A stretch of 64,000 nt of DNA, from contig CP046147.1 of assembly GCA_029593915.1 (NCBI GenBank), forward strand, positions 992,001 through 1,056,000. Reading direction: 5' to 3'. Positions 1 through 8,292 of the stretch are shown piece after piece (position 1 is the first letter of the stretch; each line of letters starts with the position of its first letter). The stretch is from Candidatus Lucifugimonas marina. GTDB lineage: Bacteria; Chloroflexota; Dehalococcoidia; Lucifugimonadales; Lucifugimonadaceae. A program made the translations under genes and the position numbers. A model generated the notes under the pieces. That model made no database searches and was not told where the DNA came from. It saw nothing but the letters and a program-made list of their open reading frames with translations.

Positions 1-345
1 CGCTATCTGCGGTTGGCCGAGTTGTTCGTTACATACCCGTCGCTTGTTTCCACATCCGCAACGGCAATGGTTCGAGTTGGTGAGGACGCCAAGGCTATTG
101 AGTTGGCAGATCTAGCCATATCAACAGAAGATTCGACCAAGCCGTGGGCTGTCGCTTGGTACGCGAGAGGCGCGGCATTGATCAATCTAGGCCAACATGA
201 TCAAGCGATTGAATCTCTGACAACGGCGATCGAGAAGGAGCCGTTGAGTTACTCAGCGAAGCTGGCCCATTCGGCATTGGCGTTCATATATCAGCAGCGT
301 GGCGATACTGAACTGTTCGAGATTCACTCTGAAGCGGCGAAGTAG
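1..345 (+). CDS. TPR-containing protein, C-terminal part (5' end outside window)
   Basis: The reading frame is open from the first base of the window to the TAG at 343-345, so the gene starts upstream and only about 114 residues are visible. The visible part has two helix pairs of tetratricopeptide type (WYARGAALINLGQHDQAIES, then residues around YSAKLAHSALAFIYQQRGD), with the usual small/large residue spacing. TPRs are protein-protein interaction scaffolds. The partner and the full domain order cannot be known from this fragment. The convergent neighbour is a response regulator. Confidence 0.7.
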   Translation, partial: RYLRLAELFVTYPSLVSTSATAMVRVGEDAKAIELADLAISTEDSTKPWAVAWYARGAALINLGQHDQAIESLTTAIEKEPLSYSAKLAHSALAFIYQQRGDTELFEIHSEAAK

Positions 346-383
346 GGCGAAGTTAGAAGAGTCGTGAGTTTCGGACTGTCGTG

Positions 384-1091
384 CTACGCGGCGGCAGTTT
401 CGTTGGCGGGTAGGTAGACGTATCCGTAGCCGCGACGAGTAACGATGAGCTTGGGTGACGATGGGTTGATTTCGAGCTTTCGTCGAAGATGCCCGATGTG
501 CCACTTCACCAGTTCGTCGGTGCTGTACTCACGACCCCATACACCGTGCAGTAGTTGATCTGCGGGGATAGGTCGGCCCTTCTGATTCACCAAAGTTGTG
601 AGTAGCTTGTACTCGGTCGGTGTCAGGTCGATCTGCTCACCTCGAACGGCGACAGTCTGGCTCGTATAGTTGATATTCAGCACGTCATCGACGTATGTGT
701 CGGTCGATTCGGATGATCCGGCGGATGTAGCTCGACGCATGACCGCCGATACTCTCGCCATGACTTCGCCCATTCCGGTGCCTTTTACGATGTAATCGTC
801 GGCGCCCTTTTCGAAGGCTTCCACTTTTTCGGTCTCACTGCCGAGTGCGCTGTACATGATTACAGGCACTTCGGAGAGTTCACGAATGCGTCCACAGATC
901 TCGAATCCACTGAGTCCTGGGAGCATAACGTCGAGGAACACAAGATCAGGCTGGTACTGATAGAAAACCTTCAGTGCAGCATCGCCTGTAGCGACTCCCA
1001 TCACTTCGTAATCCTCTTCTTGGAAGAACTCTGAGAGTCCATCGAGGATTTCCTGACTATCTTCGACTATTAGGATTTTTTCTTGAGTCAT
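384..1091 (-). CDS. OmpR/PhoB-family two-component response regulator
   Basis: This 235-residue protein has an N-terminal receiver domain with acidic pocket E10/D11, phosphoacceptor D54 in LVFLDVMLPG and the conserved Lys in DDYIVKG. A C-terminal winged-helix DNA-binding domain follows from about residue 130 (LTPTEYKLLTTLVNQKGR ... HIGHLRRKLE ... TRRGYGYVY). The length is standard for the family. After the Lys it reads GTGMGE instead of the usual proline-containing turn. No cognate sensor kinase is adjacent; the nearest kinases in the window are at 14 kb and 41 kb. It lies next to pilin and pilus genes, so a role in pilus or surface control is possible but inferred only from position. Confidence 0.9.
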   Translation of the reverse strand: MTQEKILIVEDSQEILDGLSEFFQEEDYEVMGVATGDAALKVFYQYQPDLVFLDVMLPGLSGFEICGRIRELSEVPVIMYSALGSETEKVEAFEKGADDYIVKGTGMGEVMARVSAVMRRATSAGSSESTDTYVDDVLNINYTSQTVAVRGEQIDLTPTEYKLLTTLVNQKGRPIPADQLLHGVWGREYSTDELVKWHIGHLRRKLEINPSSPKLIVTRRGYGYVYLPANETAAA

Positions 1092-1630
1092 TTGCGATTT
1101 GTTGTTGGAAGAGCCCTTAGCGCTAACTGGACGTCTGGTGAGGACAATTTTAGTTCGAGTAGCTATCGGTGACTTCGGTGGAACTCGCCAATCGAATGTG
1201 GATTCCTACCTACGGTAGGTGAGTGGGAGCACCTTCGATATGGGACTATCGGGTCGTTGGGGGTAGGGATATCGCCATGGTTGGAGTTGCGGGAATTGCT
1301 TGGTTTTAGCTGGCAATCCGATCTTGATCATCCCTGGGCTGGTTGCTCGTCATTGCGAGGAGGAACGACGCGGCAATCAGTAGGTTTCGGAGTCAGTTCG
1401 TCACTCTTTGTCATGACCGTGCTTTTGGCATAATGCCTCTTCGATCGTACAAAGCGTTGCTCAGGGTAGCTGATTGCCACGGCTCTCATGCTTCGTTTCT
1501 CGCAATGACAAAAAGCTGAGATGCTTTGTCGGCGGAATGGGTTATTTTGGGAGTTAAATGAAAATCGCCGGAGAGTACGCACACTCTCCGGCGATTGCGG
1601 CTCGGTTAGAGCCAGTTGGGTTGAGGAACC
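1092..1630. other. intergenic region with a palindromic dispersed-repeat element
   Basis: No convincing gene is present. The stretch holds the promoter side of the minus-strand regulator, a motif GGACTATCGGG at 1243-1253 that recurs at 2076-2086, and the inverted-repeat element at 1349-1509. Short open frames here are translations of that repeat. Confidence 0.6.
1349..1509. repeat. inverted-repeat intergenic element (MITE/REP-like)
   Basis: The left arm at 1349-1380 begins GTCATTGCGAGGAGGAACGA and ends GGCAATCAG. The right arm at 1470-1509 is its approximate reverse complement, beginning CTGATTGCCACGG and ending CTCGCAATGAC. A single related arm recurs at 53712-53744. This is a non-autonomous or structural repeat with no coding capacity. 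Confidence 0.7.
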
Positions 1631-1966
1631 TTATGGACAGGCGCTCTGCGTAACCGCACCGGTGACATCCCAAGCGTAAGAACACTGAGTCGTACCTAGA
1701 CGCATGTAAGTCGGCGAAAGAACCGGAGTAGATGCAGTCATGTCGGTAGTTGCCAGTTGTGCAGCGATCGTGCCGTTCTGAGCAAGGTAAAGGTCGACTG
1801 CCGACTGTACGGTAGCGCCTTCTGTCTGGTGCGCAGCAGTGTCACCACTGTTAGCGAACTGGCTGACGTTCGGGATTACAACAGCTGCGAGTGCAGCGAT
1901 GATGCCGATAACAACCAGGAGTTCAACGAGGGTGAAACCTCGGTCTTTGCGTGTGTTAGTAGTCAT
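1631..1966 (-). CDS. type IV pilin / pseudopilin
   Basis: This 111-residue protein has a textbook class III prepilin leader: a short basic N-terminus (MTTNTRKDRG), cleavage after Gly10, then FTLVELLVVIGIIAALAAVV with Glu at +5 of the mature protein. The C-terminal domain is small, with Cys102 and Cys110 near the end that could form the pilin disulfide loop. An AGAGGA ribosome-binding site lies about 9 bases before the ATG. The gene stands alone on the minus strand, opposite the assembly genes that start at 2.4 kb, and is a good candidate for the major pilin. Confidence 0.88.
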   Translation of the reverse strand: MTTNTRKDRGFTLVELLVVIGIIAALAAVVIPNVSQFANSGDTAAHQTEGATVQSAVDLYLAQNGTIAAQLATTDMTASTPVLSPTYMRLGTTQCSYAWDVTGAVTQSACP

Positions 1967-2383
1967 TTGAAATATCCTCTAAATATTTTTTCTCAACCCG
2001 GCTCCGTGAGCCATGTATTCCAAGCTACAAACCGCTTCAATAACCTCGCACCGTCCGTACGTCCCATCCGCACTAGGACTATCGGGCAAGCCCAAAAAAT
2101 GAGCGTATTAACGGACGCACGCGAGGGCTATAGAGATGAGCCTTTTGTCTGATTAGCGACCCTCTTGTGAGCCATGTGATCGGCGATTCAGTGACCCAAA
2201 CAGGCACACCCGAGGCACACTTTTCGAACTCCTGACGAAATCTAGGGCCACCCCGGGAGCACTCTTGAACTCACCTACACGACCTCCCGGCTTACTGCAA
2301 ACTCAGTTCAAGCAGCACGAGATATGGCGAGTCAATCGCCCCTCCCCGGCAAGCTGCAGACACCAGATACGGAGATTTGCAAT
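1967..2383. promoter_or_regulatory. divergent regulatory region between pilin and pilus operon
   Basis: This 417-bp gap separates the minus-strand pilin from the plus-strand operon and must carry both promoters. Visible repeats are GGACTATCGGG at 2076-2086 (also at 1243-1253) and a direct repeat GTGAGCCATGT at 2006-2016 and 2167-2177. A short hairpin GGCTC-ACG-GAGCC lies in the pilin leader just downstream of position 2015. Exact promoters could not be assigned. Confidence 0.45.
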
Positions 2384-3091
2384 ATGACAGCGACACGACT
2401 TCTCATAGTCGATTCAGACCAACGATTCTGGGATAGTGCCCAGTTCGAACTTGCTGTTGATCCTCGTATCGAGAAGATCAGTCGAATCGATTCTGCTCAG
2501 GCTGCACTTGCTGAGGTTGGAAAGATTCGACCAGGAATAGCGATTGTGAACATGAGCGTTCCCGGTGCTGCTACTTCAGATCTAGTGAAGTTGCTGTGCT
2601 GTGCCAACGATCCGATTCCAGTGATTGCTCTATTTGATTCGCTGGATGACGGCCGAGTTGGGTACGCAGTCGGAACGGGCGCACGGGCGTGCATTTCAAA
2701 GACATCGCCTGCCAAGCAAATCCGAGGAACAGTGATCGAGACGCTTGCTGGTGAGCTGCCGATCCACCGCGATGTTGCTGAACGACCATTTTTACTGACG
2801 GGATTACTCAATGAATTCCAGCGTCAGTCACGCGGGACAACAGAAGTAGAAACCAACGCTTGTCCTTTGACTGAGCGTGAATTGAGCATTCTTTCTCTGG
2901 TTGCCGATGGTAATGCGAACAAAGAGATCGCAGAGGTTCTGTTCATTTCAGAGCGAACCGTAAAGAACCACATGACGAACATTCTGGCGAAGCTGGGTGC
3001 ACGTGACAGGGCGCACGCTGTGCGATTCGGAATGCAGAACTCCTGGATCGACCTGGAGCAGTCGGAACCTGTACTCGCATTGGTTGCTTAA
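2384..3091 (+). CDS. LuxR/NarL-type regulator with degenerate receiver domain
   Basis: The N-terminal domain has the receiver fold pattern (TRLLIVDSDQRF, then IRPGIAIVNMSVPG, then ACISKTSP), but the phosphoacceptor Asp is Asn (codon at about 2549). The C-terminus is a clear LuxR-type HTH (LTERELSILSLVADGNANKE ... ISERTVKNHMTNILAKLGA). An upstream in-frame ATG at 2324 would add 20 residues. The ATG at 2384 is preferred because it follows GGAG with good spacing and starts directly at the domain. The stop is 2 bases before the pilus ATPase, so it is very probably co-transcribed with the pilus operon and may control it without phosphorylation. Confidence 0.82.
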   Translation: MTATRLLIVDSDQRFWDSAQFELAVDPRIEKISRIDSAQAALAEVGKIRPGIAIVNMSVPGAATSDLVKLLCCANDPIPVIALFDSLDDGRVGYAVGTGARACISKTSPAKQIRGTVIETLAGELPIHRDVAERPFLLTGLLNEFQRQSRGTTEVETNACPLTERELSILSLVADGNANKEIAEVLFISERTVKNHMTNILAKLGARDRAHAVRFGMQNSWIDLEQSEPVLALVA

Positions 3092-3093
3092 TC

Positions 3094-4728
3094 ATGGTTC
3101 AGCCACTTCGTAAATATGATGAGTCGGACCCAAAAGGTTCCGACGGGATCGCAGAACAGTCGAACGAACCGGAATTGGTTCTTGTTCCTCAGCCTGAGGT
3201 TGATGAATTCGATTGGTCGAGTCTAGGTTCAGGTGAGGCAGCTACAAAGCTTCTTCCCGAAGACCTAGCTCGAAAATATCTTTCGTTCCCGGCGCGGGTG
3301 ATCGACGACAAGCTTTTGCTTGTGATGGCCGATCCTAAGGACTACCGGGCTATCCAAACGCTTGAACTTCGAGCTGGTATGGAAGTTTCGCCTGTCAAAG
3401 GCGCTCCTGCTGATGTGATGAATGCTATCGACATTCACTATTCAGCGACTATGCCTGATTCGATTTCGACCGCGATGGATGACGAGTTCGCCGCTCCATA
3501 TGACGCTCGTGATAGTATTCGCCAGATCGCTCTGGTTGTTGGCACGGGCGATGCTGAGGATGCTGACGATTCGCCGGTTATCCAGGCTATCGACAGCTTG
3601 ATTTCGCAGGCTGCCAAAGCACGTGCAACTGACATTCACATCGAACCGATGGAATCTCGCGTGCGTGTTAGATTCCGTGTTGACGGTTTCTTGCAGGAAG
3701 TTGGTTATTTGCCGCTTGCTGCCCACAACGCGATTATTTCTCGTCTGAAGATTATGTCTGGAATGGATATTGCCGAGCGTAAGCGACCGCAGGATGGTCA
3801 CTTCGCGGCTCAGATCGCTGAGAACGAGATTGAAGTTCGAGCAGCAACCACCGACACCGTTCATGGTGAGATGGCTGTGCTTCGAATTCTTAACAAGAGC
3901 TTGAAGCTTTTCTCATTGAAAGACCTTGGTCTTTCTCCAGGAATTAGCGATTCGCTCAAAGATCTTATTAAGGCTCCGTACGGAATCATTCTTGTATCGG
4001 GTCCCACGGGTGCTGGTAAGACGACGACTCTGTATGCAGGGTTGAACGAAATCGATTCTCGTCGGCTGAATATCATCACGATTGAGGATCCGGTGGAGTA
4101 TCGCTTCCCGGGTATCAACTCGATTCAGATCAACGATAAAGCCGGTCTCACTTTTCCAACTTCACTGAGGGCGGTTCTACGACTTGACCCTGACGTTGTT
4201 CTGGTAGGTGAGATTCGTGACGCAGAGACTGCGCGAATTGCTGTTCAGGCTGCGCTGACAGGTCACCTTGTGATGTCGTCAGTTCACGCCAACGACGCTG
4301 TTCGTGCTGTGTCGAGAATGGTCGACCTGGGTGTCGAGCCGTTCTTGCTATCGTCGGCACTGCTGGGTGTTGTTTCACAGCGCATGGTTCGTAGAGTTTG
4401 CGAGCACTGCGTGACGGACAAGATTCCAGAGGGTGAGGAAGCGGCGGCGGCTGAACAGATGGGCGTAAGCACTGGCAGCACGATTCCGATGGGCGAGGGG
4501 TGCTACTTCTGCGGATTCACGGGGTATCGAGGTCGAACGGGAATTTATGAGGTGCTTTCGGCATCTGAAGAGTTCCGTCAGCTGATTATGCAGAAGGCTA
4601 CCAACACAGAGTTGATGGCCGAAGCGCGTCGCACTGGATTTAGGTCGATTAAAGAGGATGGTATCGACAAGGTTAATGCCGGTATTACGACTCCTTTCGA
4701 AGTAATGCGGAGTGTCTACGCACTATGA
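3094..4728 (+). CDS. pilB: type IV pilus assembly ATPase (PilB/GspE family)
   Basis: This 544-residue cytoplasmic hexameric ATPase drives pilin polymerisation. It has an N-terminal MshEN/GspE-N-like region (residues about 50-120), the Asp/His-box region around DIHIEPMESRVRVRFRVDG (180-198), Walker A GPTGAGKT (303-310), Walker B DVVLVGEIRD (367-376), and a tetracysteine zinc motif C436-x2-C439 ... C470-x2-C473. The zinc motif is characteristic of PilB/GspE extension ATPases and absent from PilT retraction ATPases. No PilT is present in the window. The gene overlaps the next one by 4 bases (ATGA). Confidence 0.95.
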   Translation: MVQPLRKYDESDPKGSDGIAEQSNEPELVLVPQPEVDEFDWSSLGSGEAATKLLPEDLARKYLSFPARVIDDKLLLVMADPKDYRAIQTLELRAGMEVSPVKGAPADVMNAIDIHYSATMPDSISTAMDDEFAAPYDARDSIRQIALVVGTGDAEDADDSPVIQAIDSLISQAAKARATDIHIEPMESRVRVRFRVDGFLQEVGYLPLAAHNAIISRLKIMSGMDIAERKRPQDGHFAAQIAENEIEVRAATTDTVHGEMAVLRILNKSLKLFSLKDLGLSPGISDSLKDLIKAPYGIILVSGPTGAGKTTTLYAGLNEIDSRRLNIITIEDPVEYRFPGINSIQINDKAGLTFPTSLRAVLRLDPDVVLVGEIRDAETARIAVQAALTGHLVMSSVHANDAVRAVSRMVDLGVEPFLLSSALLGVVSQRMVRRVCEHCVTDKIPEGEEAAAAEQMGVSTGSTIPMGEGCYFCGFTGYRGRTGIYEVLSASEEFRQLIMQKATNTELMAEARRTGFRSIKEDGIDKVNAGITTPFEVMRSVYAL

Positions 4729-5894
4729 CAACCACTACATCTACTGGAAAAAAACGTCGTATTGTTCGTTCTACAAGGTCTCGTCGCAAGTCGGCTCGAA
4801 AAGAGCCGCCGCAGTCACTCTGGAAGCGTCTAAATTCGATAGAAATATCGGCGAAAAAGATAAAGCGCGCCGAGTTGATTTCGTTCTCGAGAGAACTTTC
4901 GACACTCATTGATTCCGGTATTGGCATCGAATCGGCATTAAATCTGCTTATGGAACAGCGGGTTGGCACGGCTTTTGAGCCGATCATCAACCAGCTCAAA
5001 GAGGACTTGAACGCTGGTAAAACCATTGCTGAATCGATGGGTAACCAGCCGAAAGTTTTTCCGCGGGTTTACGTGCGAACTGTTTCTAGTGCCGACCGTG
5101 GAGCGCCGCTGAATCGCACACTTAGCCAGGCGGCTGACTTTTTGGATTCGGCGCAATCGGCAATCGCACAGGCAAAGCGAGCGATGATTTATCCGGCGAT
5201 GATTGTGCTGGTTGGTATTGGTGTTGTGACGATGCTTCTGACGGTTTCGCTACCGCAGATGATCGGCTTATTCGAGACTATGGGCGCCGGCTTGCCGATG
5301 CCTACTAAAGTTCTGATTGCTATATCTGGATTCTTGACCGGCTACCCGTTGCACATCCTTGGTGGGTTAGTCGGCGGTGTATTCGCAATTATGAAAATTG
5401 CAAAATCGGAGCGCGGCACGAGAGTGATCCATAAAGCGATGCTTAGAACTCCGATGTTGGGTCAGATTGTTGTCGGTGGTGACGTGTCGCGCGCCATGGG
5501 CGCACTAGCTTCGCTCTCAGAGGTCGGTTTACCGTTGCCAGAAGCCATGGAAGTGGCTCAGGAAACGGCTAGCAACATGATCGTTCGAGAGGCTTTGGCT
5601 GAAGCTCGTGAAGGGCTTGTTGCCGGTAATGGTCTTTCGAAGCCACTGAGAAAGAGCGGGCTGTTTCCAACGACTTTGATTCAGTCGATCAGAGTGGCAG
5701 AAGACACAGGAACGCTCGACGAGAATCTACGAAGAATGTCGGACTTTTACCAGATCGATTCGAGTGAGAAGGTAAAAGGCATGGTGGGCATGATTGAGCC
5801 CCTCGCCACGATCAGTGTGGCGCTTGCGGTGGGCTTTGTTGCCATGGCCGTGATCATGCCGATGTACTCAATTTTGGGCAGTATCGAGCAGTAA
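4725..5894 (+). CDS. pilC: type IV pilus inner-membrane platform protein (PilC/GspF family)
   Basis: This 389-residue polytopic protein has two T2SSF domains: ELISFSRELSTLIDSGIGIE at about residue 49 and VVGGDVSRAMGALASLSEVG at about 247. Hydrophobic segments lie near 158-180, 190-225 and at the C-terminus (ATISVALAVGFVAMAVIMPM). The N-terminus is highly basic (KKRRIVRSTRSRRKSARK). PilC binds the assembly ATPase and passes conformational work to the pilin pool. It is translationally coupled to pilB through an ATGA overlap. An intrinsic terminator follows at 5927-5947. Confidence 0.95.
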   Translation: MTTTTSTGKKRRIVRSTRSRRKSARKEPPQSLWKRLNSIEISAKKIKRAELISFSRELSTLIDSGIGIESALNLLMEQRVGTAFEPIINQLKEDLNAGKTIAESMGNQPKVFPRVYVRTVSSADRGAPLNRTLSQAADFLDSAQSAIAQAKRAMIYPAMIVLVGIGVVTMLLTVSLPQMIGLFETMGAGLPMPTKVLIAISGFLTGYPLHILGGLVGGVFAIMKIAKSERGTRVIHKAMLRTPMLGQIVVGGDVSRAMGALASLSEVGLPLPEAMEVAQETASNMIVREALAEAREGLVAGNGLSKPLRKSGLFPTTLIQSIRVAEDTGTLDENLRRMSDFYQIDSSEKVKGMVGMIEPLATISVALAVGFVAMAVIMPMYSILGSIEQ

Positions 5895-5926
5895 ATCCGC
5901 TCAATTCCAGATTTCCGCACTACTTG

Positions 5927-5950
5927 ACCCGCCATTTGGCGGGTTTTGTT
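5927..5950 (+). terminator. intrinsic terminator after pilC
   Basis: A perfect GC-rich hairpin CCCGCC-ATTT-GGCGGG is followed directly by TTTTGTT. It lies between pilC and the pilin-like genes, so it may separate or attenuate two halves of the pilus locus. Confidence 0.8.
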
Positions 5951-6077
5951 GGTTCGCGTACACACCAAATACCCACTTAAGGCAGTCAGGGGGCAATCGG
6001 TGGATCCGCAGTATGAAATGACTACGACCTGAGAAGGGTTCTAGTCCATTCACTCCACTGATGTGGGGATCGGTGAA

Positions 6078-6494
6078 ATGTCACTGCCAAGTCTGTCAAT
6101 TCGAACGCCACGAGCATCTCGTTCTATCGGTGAGCACGCCGATTATGAACGTGGATTCGTGATGATCGAAATGATGCTGGCAGTTGCGATTGTTGGCACA
6201 GCAATGCTGGCAGTTGTAATGGCGTTTTCATCGGCTTCGAAGACAGCAGGATTCGTCGACAGTTCGGCGACTGGACAGTGGCTATCAACTTCTCAGATGG
6301 AGTTAGTTCGAGCGGCGACATTCGTGCCAACGCCTGGCACGTACGCAAATGTCACTGCTCCAGCTGGATTTGTTGTTACGAACGCAACATCGGCAGTGAC
6401 CGGTGGTGACGCAAACATTCAGATCGTTTCGGTGACCATCACTGAGGATGGCGAGACGATTTTTGAAGCTTCGACCATGAAGGTGAACCGTTGA
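6078..6494 (+). CDS. pilin-like protein with prepilin signal (minor pseudopilin, PilV/GspI-like)
   Basis: From the ATG at 6078 the protein has 138 residues. A prepilin-type segment reads RGFVMIEMMLAVAIVGTAML, with Gly before the hydrophobic helix and Glu at +5. The leader is long (about 25 residues) compared with classical pilins. The remainder is Thr/Ala/Val-rich and beta-type, and ends in VSVTITEDGETIFEASTMK. A GTG at 6063 could add five residues; the ATG is preferred because GGGGATCGG precedes it. The stop overlaps the TTG start of the next pilin-like gene, so the two are coupled. Minor pilins prime assembly or sit at the tip; the specific role is unknown. Confidence 0.78.
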   Translation: MSLPSLSIRTPRASRSIGEHADYERGFVMIEMMLAVAIVGTAMLAVVMAFSSASKTAGFVDSSATGQWLSTSQMELVRAATFVPTPGTYANVTAPAGFVVTNATSAVTGGDANIQIVSVTITEDGETIFEASTMKVNR

Positions 6495-7003
6495 TTTCGA
6501 GCTTGAAGCCCAACATGGGAATTCGCAAGAAAGACCGCTCTGCAGAGCGCGGTCTTTTTGTGCTTGAGTTCGCCGTTGCGGTTGGGTTCATGGGGATTCT
6601 GGGTTCACTGGTCATCACGATGCTTGCGCAGGGTTGGGAGATCAATTCTCGAAATCGGGCGATTATGGATGTGGCCGTCGGGACGTCGACTTCGAGCACC
6701 TGGTTGGTTCGGGATATCCATTTGGCGACTGCCACCGATCTGCCCGATGGTGGCGGAGCGCAGGCAACAGCTCAGTTCACCTGGACAGATGGTGGCGGAG
6801 CGCATGTTTGCGACTTCGCTCTGGTTTCAGGTGAGTTTTCGCGCACTTGCGATGCTACGACGATCAGTATTGCTCGAAGCATTGCCAATCTCTCGTTTGA
6901 ACGTACGGGCGAATTGATCACAGTTTCATATGACGTGATATCGGCAGAGCGCGGCGATATTTCAGATTCGGTCGAGCTGAACGTTGCATTGGGGGCAGGC
7001 TAA
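6491..7003 (+). CDS. pilin-like protein with prepilin signal (GspJ/PilW-like)
   Basis: This 170-residue protein has the motif RGLFVLEFAVAVGFMGILGS, a prepilin-type helix with Glu at +5. A TTG start at 6491 overlaps the previous stop by 4 bases and follows AAGGTG; an ATG at 6515 is an alternative. The C-terminal part has a beta-rich pattern and two Cys (HVCDF, RTCDA). Codons 14-22 coincide with a strong terminator-like hairpin at 6531-6559, which is unusual inside a coding region. The gene overlaps the next gene by 1 base (TAATG). It probably acts as a minor pilin. Confidence 0.75.
   Translation: MISSLKPNMGIRKKDRSAERGLFVLEFAVAVGFMGILGSLVITMLAQGWEINSRNRAIMDVAVGTSTSSTWLVRDIHLATATDLPDGGGAQATAQFTWTDGGGAHVCDFALVSGEFSRTCDATTISIARSIANLSFERTGELITVSYDVISAERGDISDSVELNVALGAG
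6531..6559 (+). terminator. terminator-like hairpin inside the second pilin-like gene
   Basis: AAGACC-GCTC pairs with GAGC-(GC)-GGTCTT around a TGCA loop and is followed by five T residues. It has the form of an intrinsic terminator but lies about 40 bases into an open coding frame, so it may act as a translation-sensitive attenuator. Function is inferred. Confidence 0.5.
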
Positions 7004-8289
7004 TGTTTGGCTCCAACGCATTCATATTTGTACACAAGATCGCAGTGAGCGTTATGCCCGGATCTGGCACAGCCAGGGCCGCAAAACAGCGCGGTGCGTC
7101 GACGCTTGCGATGGCTCTGATCGGATTACTGGTGGGCAGTTCTCTGGCAGCGCCTGCATTGCAGATGGTGGTTGGATCATTTTCAACCACCACCGGTTCT
7201 ACTGCTTCAATTGATGCACGTTCGGCTGCTGAACACGCACTCTGGCGATTGCGCTACGACCCAACGGTGCACACTGAAATGACAGGTTCGCCTCCTGAAA
7301 CAGACTATATTTTGGGCTTCCCTAGCGGTGACGCCGGCGTAAACATTCTCGCTTCATCTGACCCGCCAGCTGACAACGGTTTGACTGCAAGCCTGAGCGT
7401 TTCACCGAGCACGATTCCTGAGGAGACAGCTACTACTGTCACCTACACGTTGACTGTGACTAACGACGATACGGCGAATCACGATGTGACTCGATTTGAG
7501 GCGAACCCAAGTGGTTCTTTCAGCCCGTCTTACCTCACTGGTACGACTACCGGCGCAACTACGTCAGATCCTGTTTACGTATCGGGTGAATGGCGCTGGG
7601 ATCTGCTTACTCCGATCACCGTAAATGGGTTCGGCGGTACTACGAGTATTAGCTGGCAAATGTCTGTCGATGAGGACGACGGTCAGTACTGGGTACATGG
7701 GACTGTTCGAGTCGACAACGTAGGGAATGTTGATGCACCGCTTTCCGGCTCAGTACGAGCTACCGAGACGAACGATCTGGATATAACTACTGTTGTCACA
7801 CCGAACGAGGTGATTGCTGGATCGACTCAGACATATTCGTTCACGATCGACGTTACGAATAACGGATCCGTTGATTACACACCTGCGTTCGTTAAGCACT
7901 GGACTTCGACTTTATTCGATCACGATACGGCCACGACAACCGGGATGTCGATCGCCGATCCATCACGCAATCACGACGTGATCAACAGTCGGTGGGAATG
8001 GACCTGGAACATCACGGGTACAACCATTCCGCCAAGCGGTACTGCGAGCCTGTCGTTCGATATGACTGCCACGCTTCTGCCGAACACTTATTTTGCGACC
8101 TCTGGTATTCGTGTTGAGGAAGACGAAAACGCCAACGGTCAGGAAACGACTGTATCGACGGGTGATACCTCGCCGATAACGGTCGTACGGAGTTTCACGA
8201 TTACCGCTACGCAAAACGGTGAAACGGTGACGATTGTTGCCAACGTAACCGCCAGCGGTGTTGAAGTCCTTTCATGGGTTGAGAGTTAG
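7003..8289 (+). CDS. large pilin-operon protein with N-terminal helix and DUF11-like beta repeats
   Basis: This 428-residue protein starts with a basic N-terminus and one hydrophobic helix (STLAMALIGLLVGSSLAAPALQ), resembling PilX/GspK-type minor pilins, although the Glu+5 signature is not clear. Two Thr-rich extracellular beta-sandwich modules follow, about residues 128-260 and 260-400. Both contain the DUF11/CARDB-type pattern (TVTYTLTVTNDDTANHDVT; TQTYSFTIDVTNNGSVDYT). These look like adhesin-style stalk domains on a pilus tip. The start overlaps the previous stop by one base, and the PilO-like gene begins 3 bases after its stop. Confidence 0.65.
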   Translation: MFGSNAFIFVHKIAVSVMPGSGTARAAKQRGASTLAMALIGLLVGSSLAAPALQMVVGSFSTTTGSTASIDARSAAEHALWRLRYDPTVHTEMTGSPPETDYILGFPSGDAGVNILASSDPPADNGLTASLSVSPSTIPEETATTVTYTLTVTNDDTANHDVTRFEANPSGSFSPSYLTGTTTGATTSDPVYVSGEWRWDLLTPITVNGFGGTTSISWQMSVDEDDGQYWVHGTVRVDNVGNVDAPLSGSVRATETNDLDITTVVTPNEVIAGSTQTYSFTIDVTNNGSVDYTPAFVKHWTSTLFDHDTATTTGMSIADPSRNHDVINSRWEWTWNITGTTIPPSGTASLSFDMTATLLPNTYFATSGIRVEEDENANGQETTVSTGDTSPITVVRSFTITATQNGETVTIVANVTASGVEVLSWVES

Positions 8290-8292
8290 GTT

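Noticed and set aside
1328..1582. Minus-strand open frame of 84 codons
   Set aside because: It is a translation of the palindromic dispersed repeat; it has no domain pattern or ribosome-binding site.
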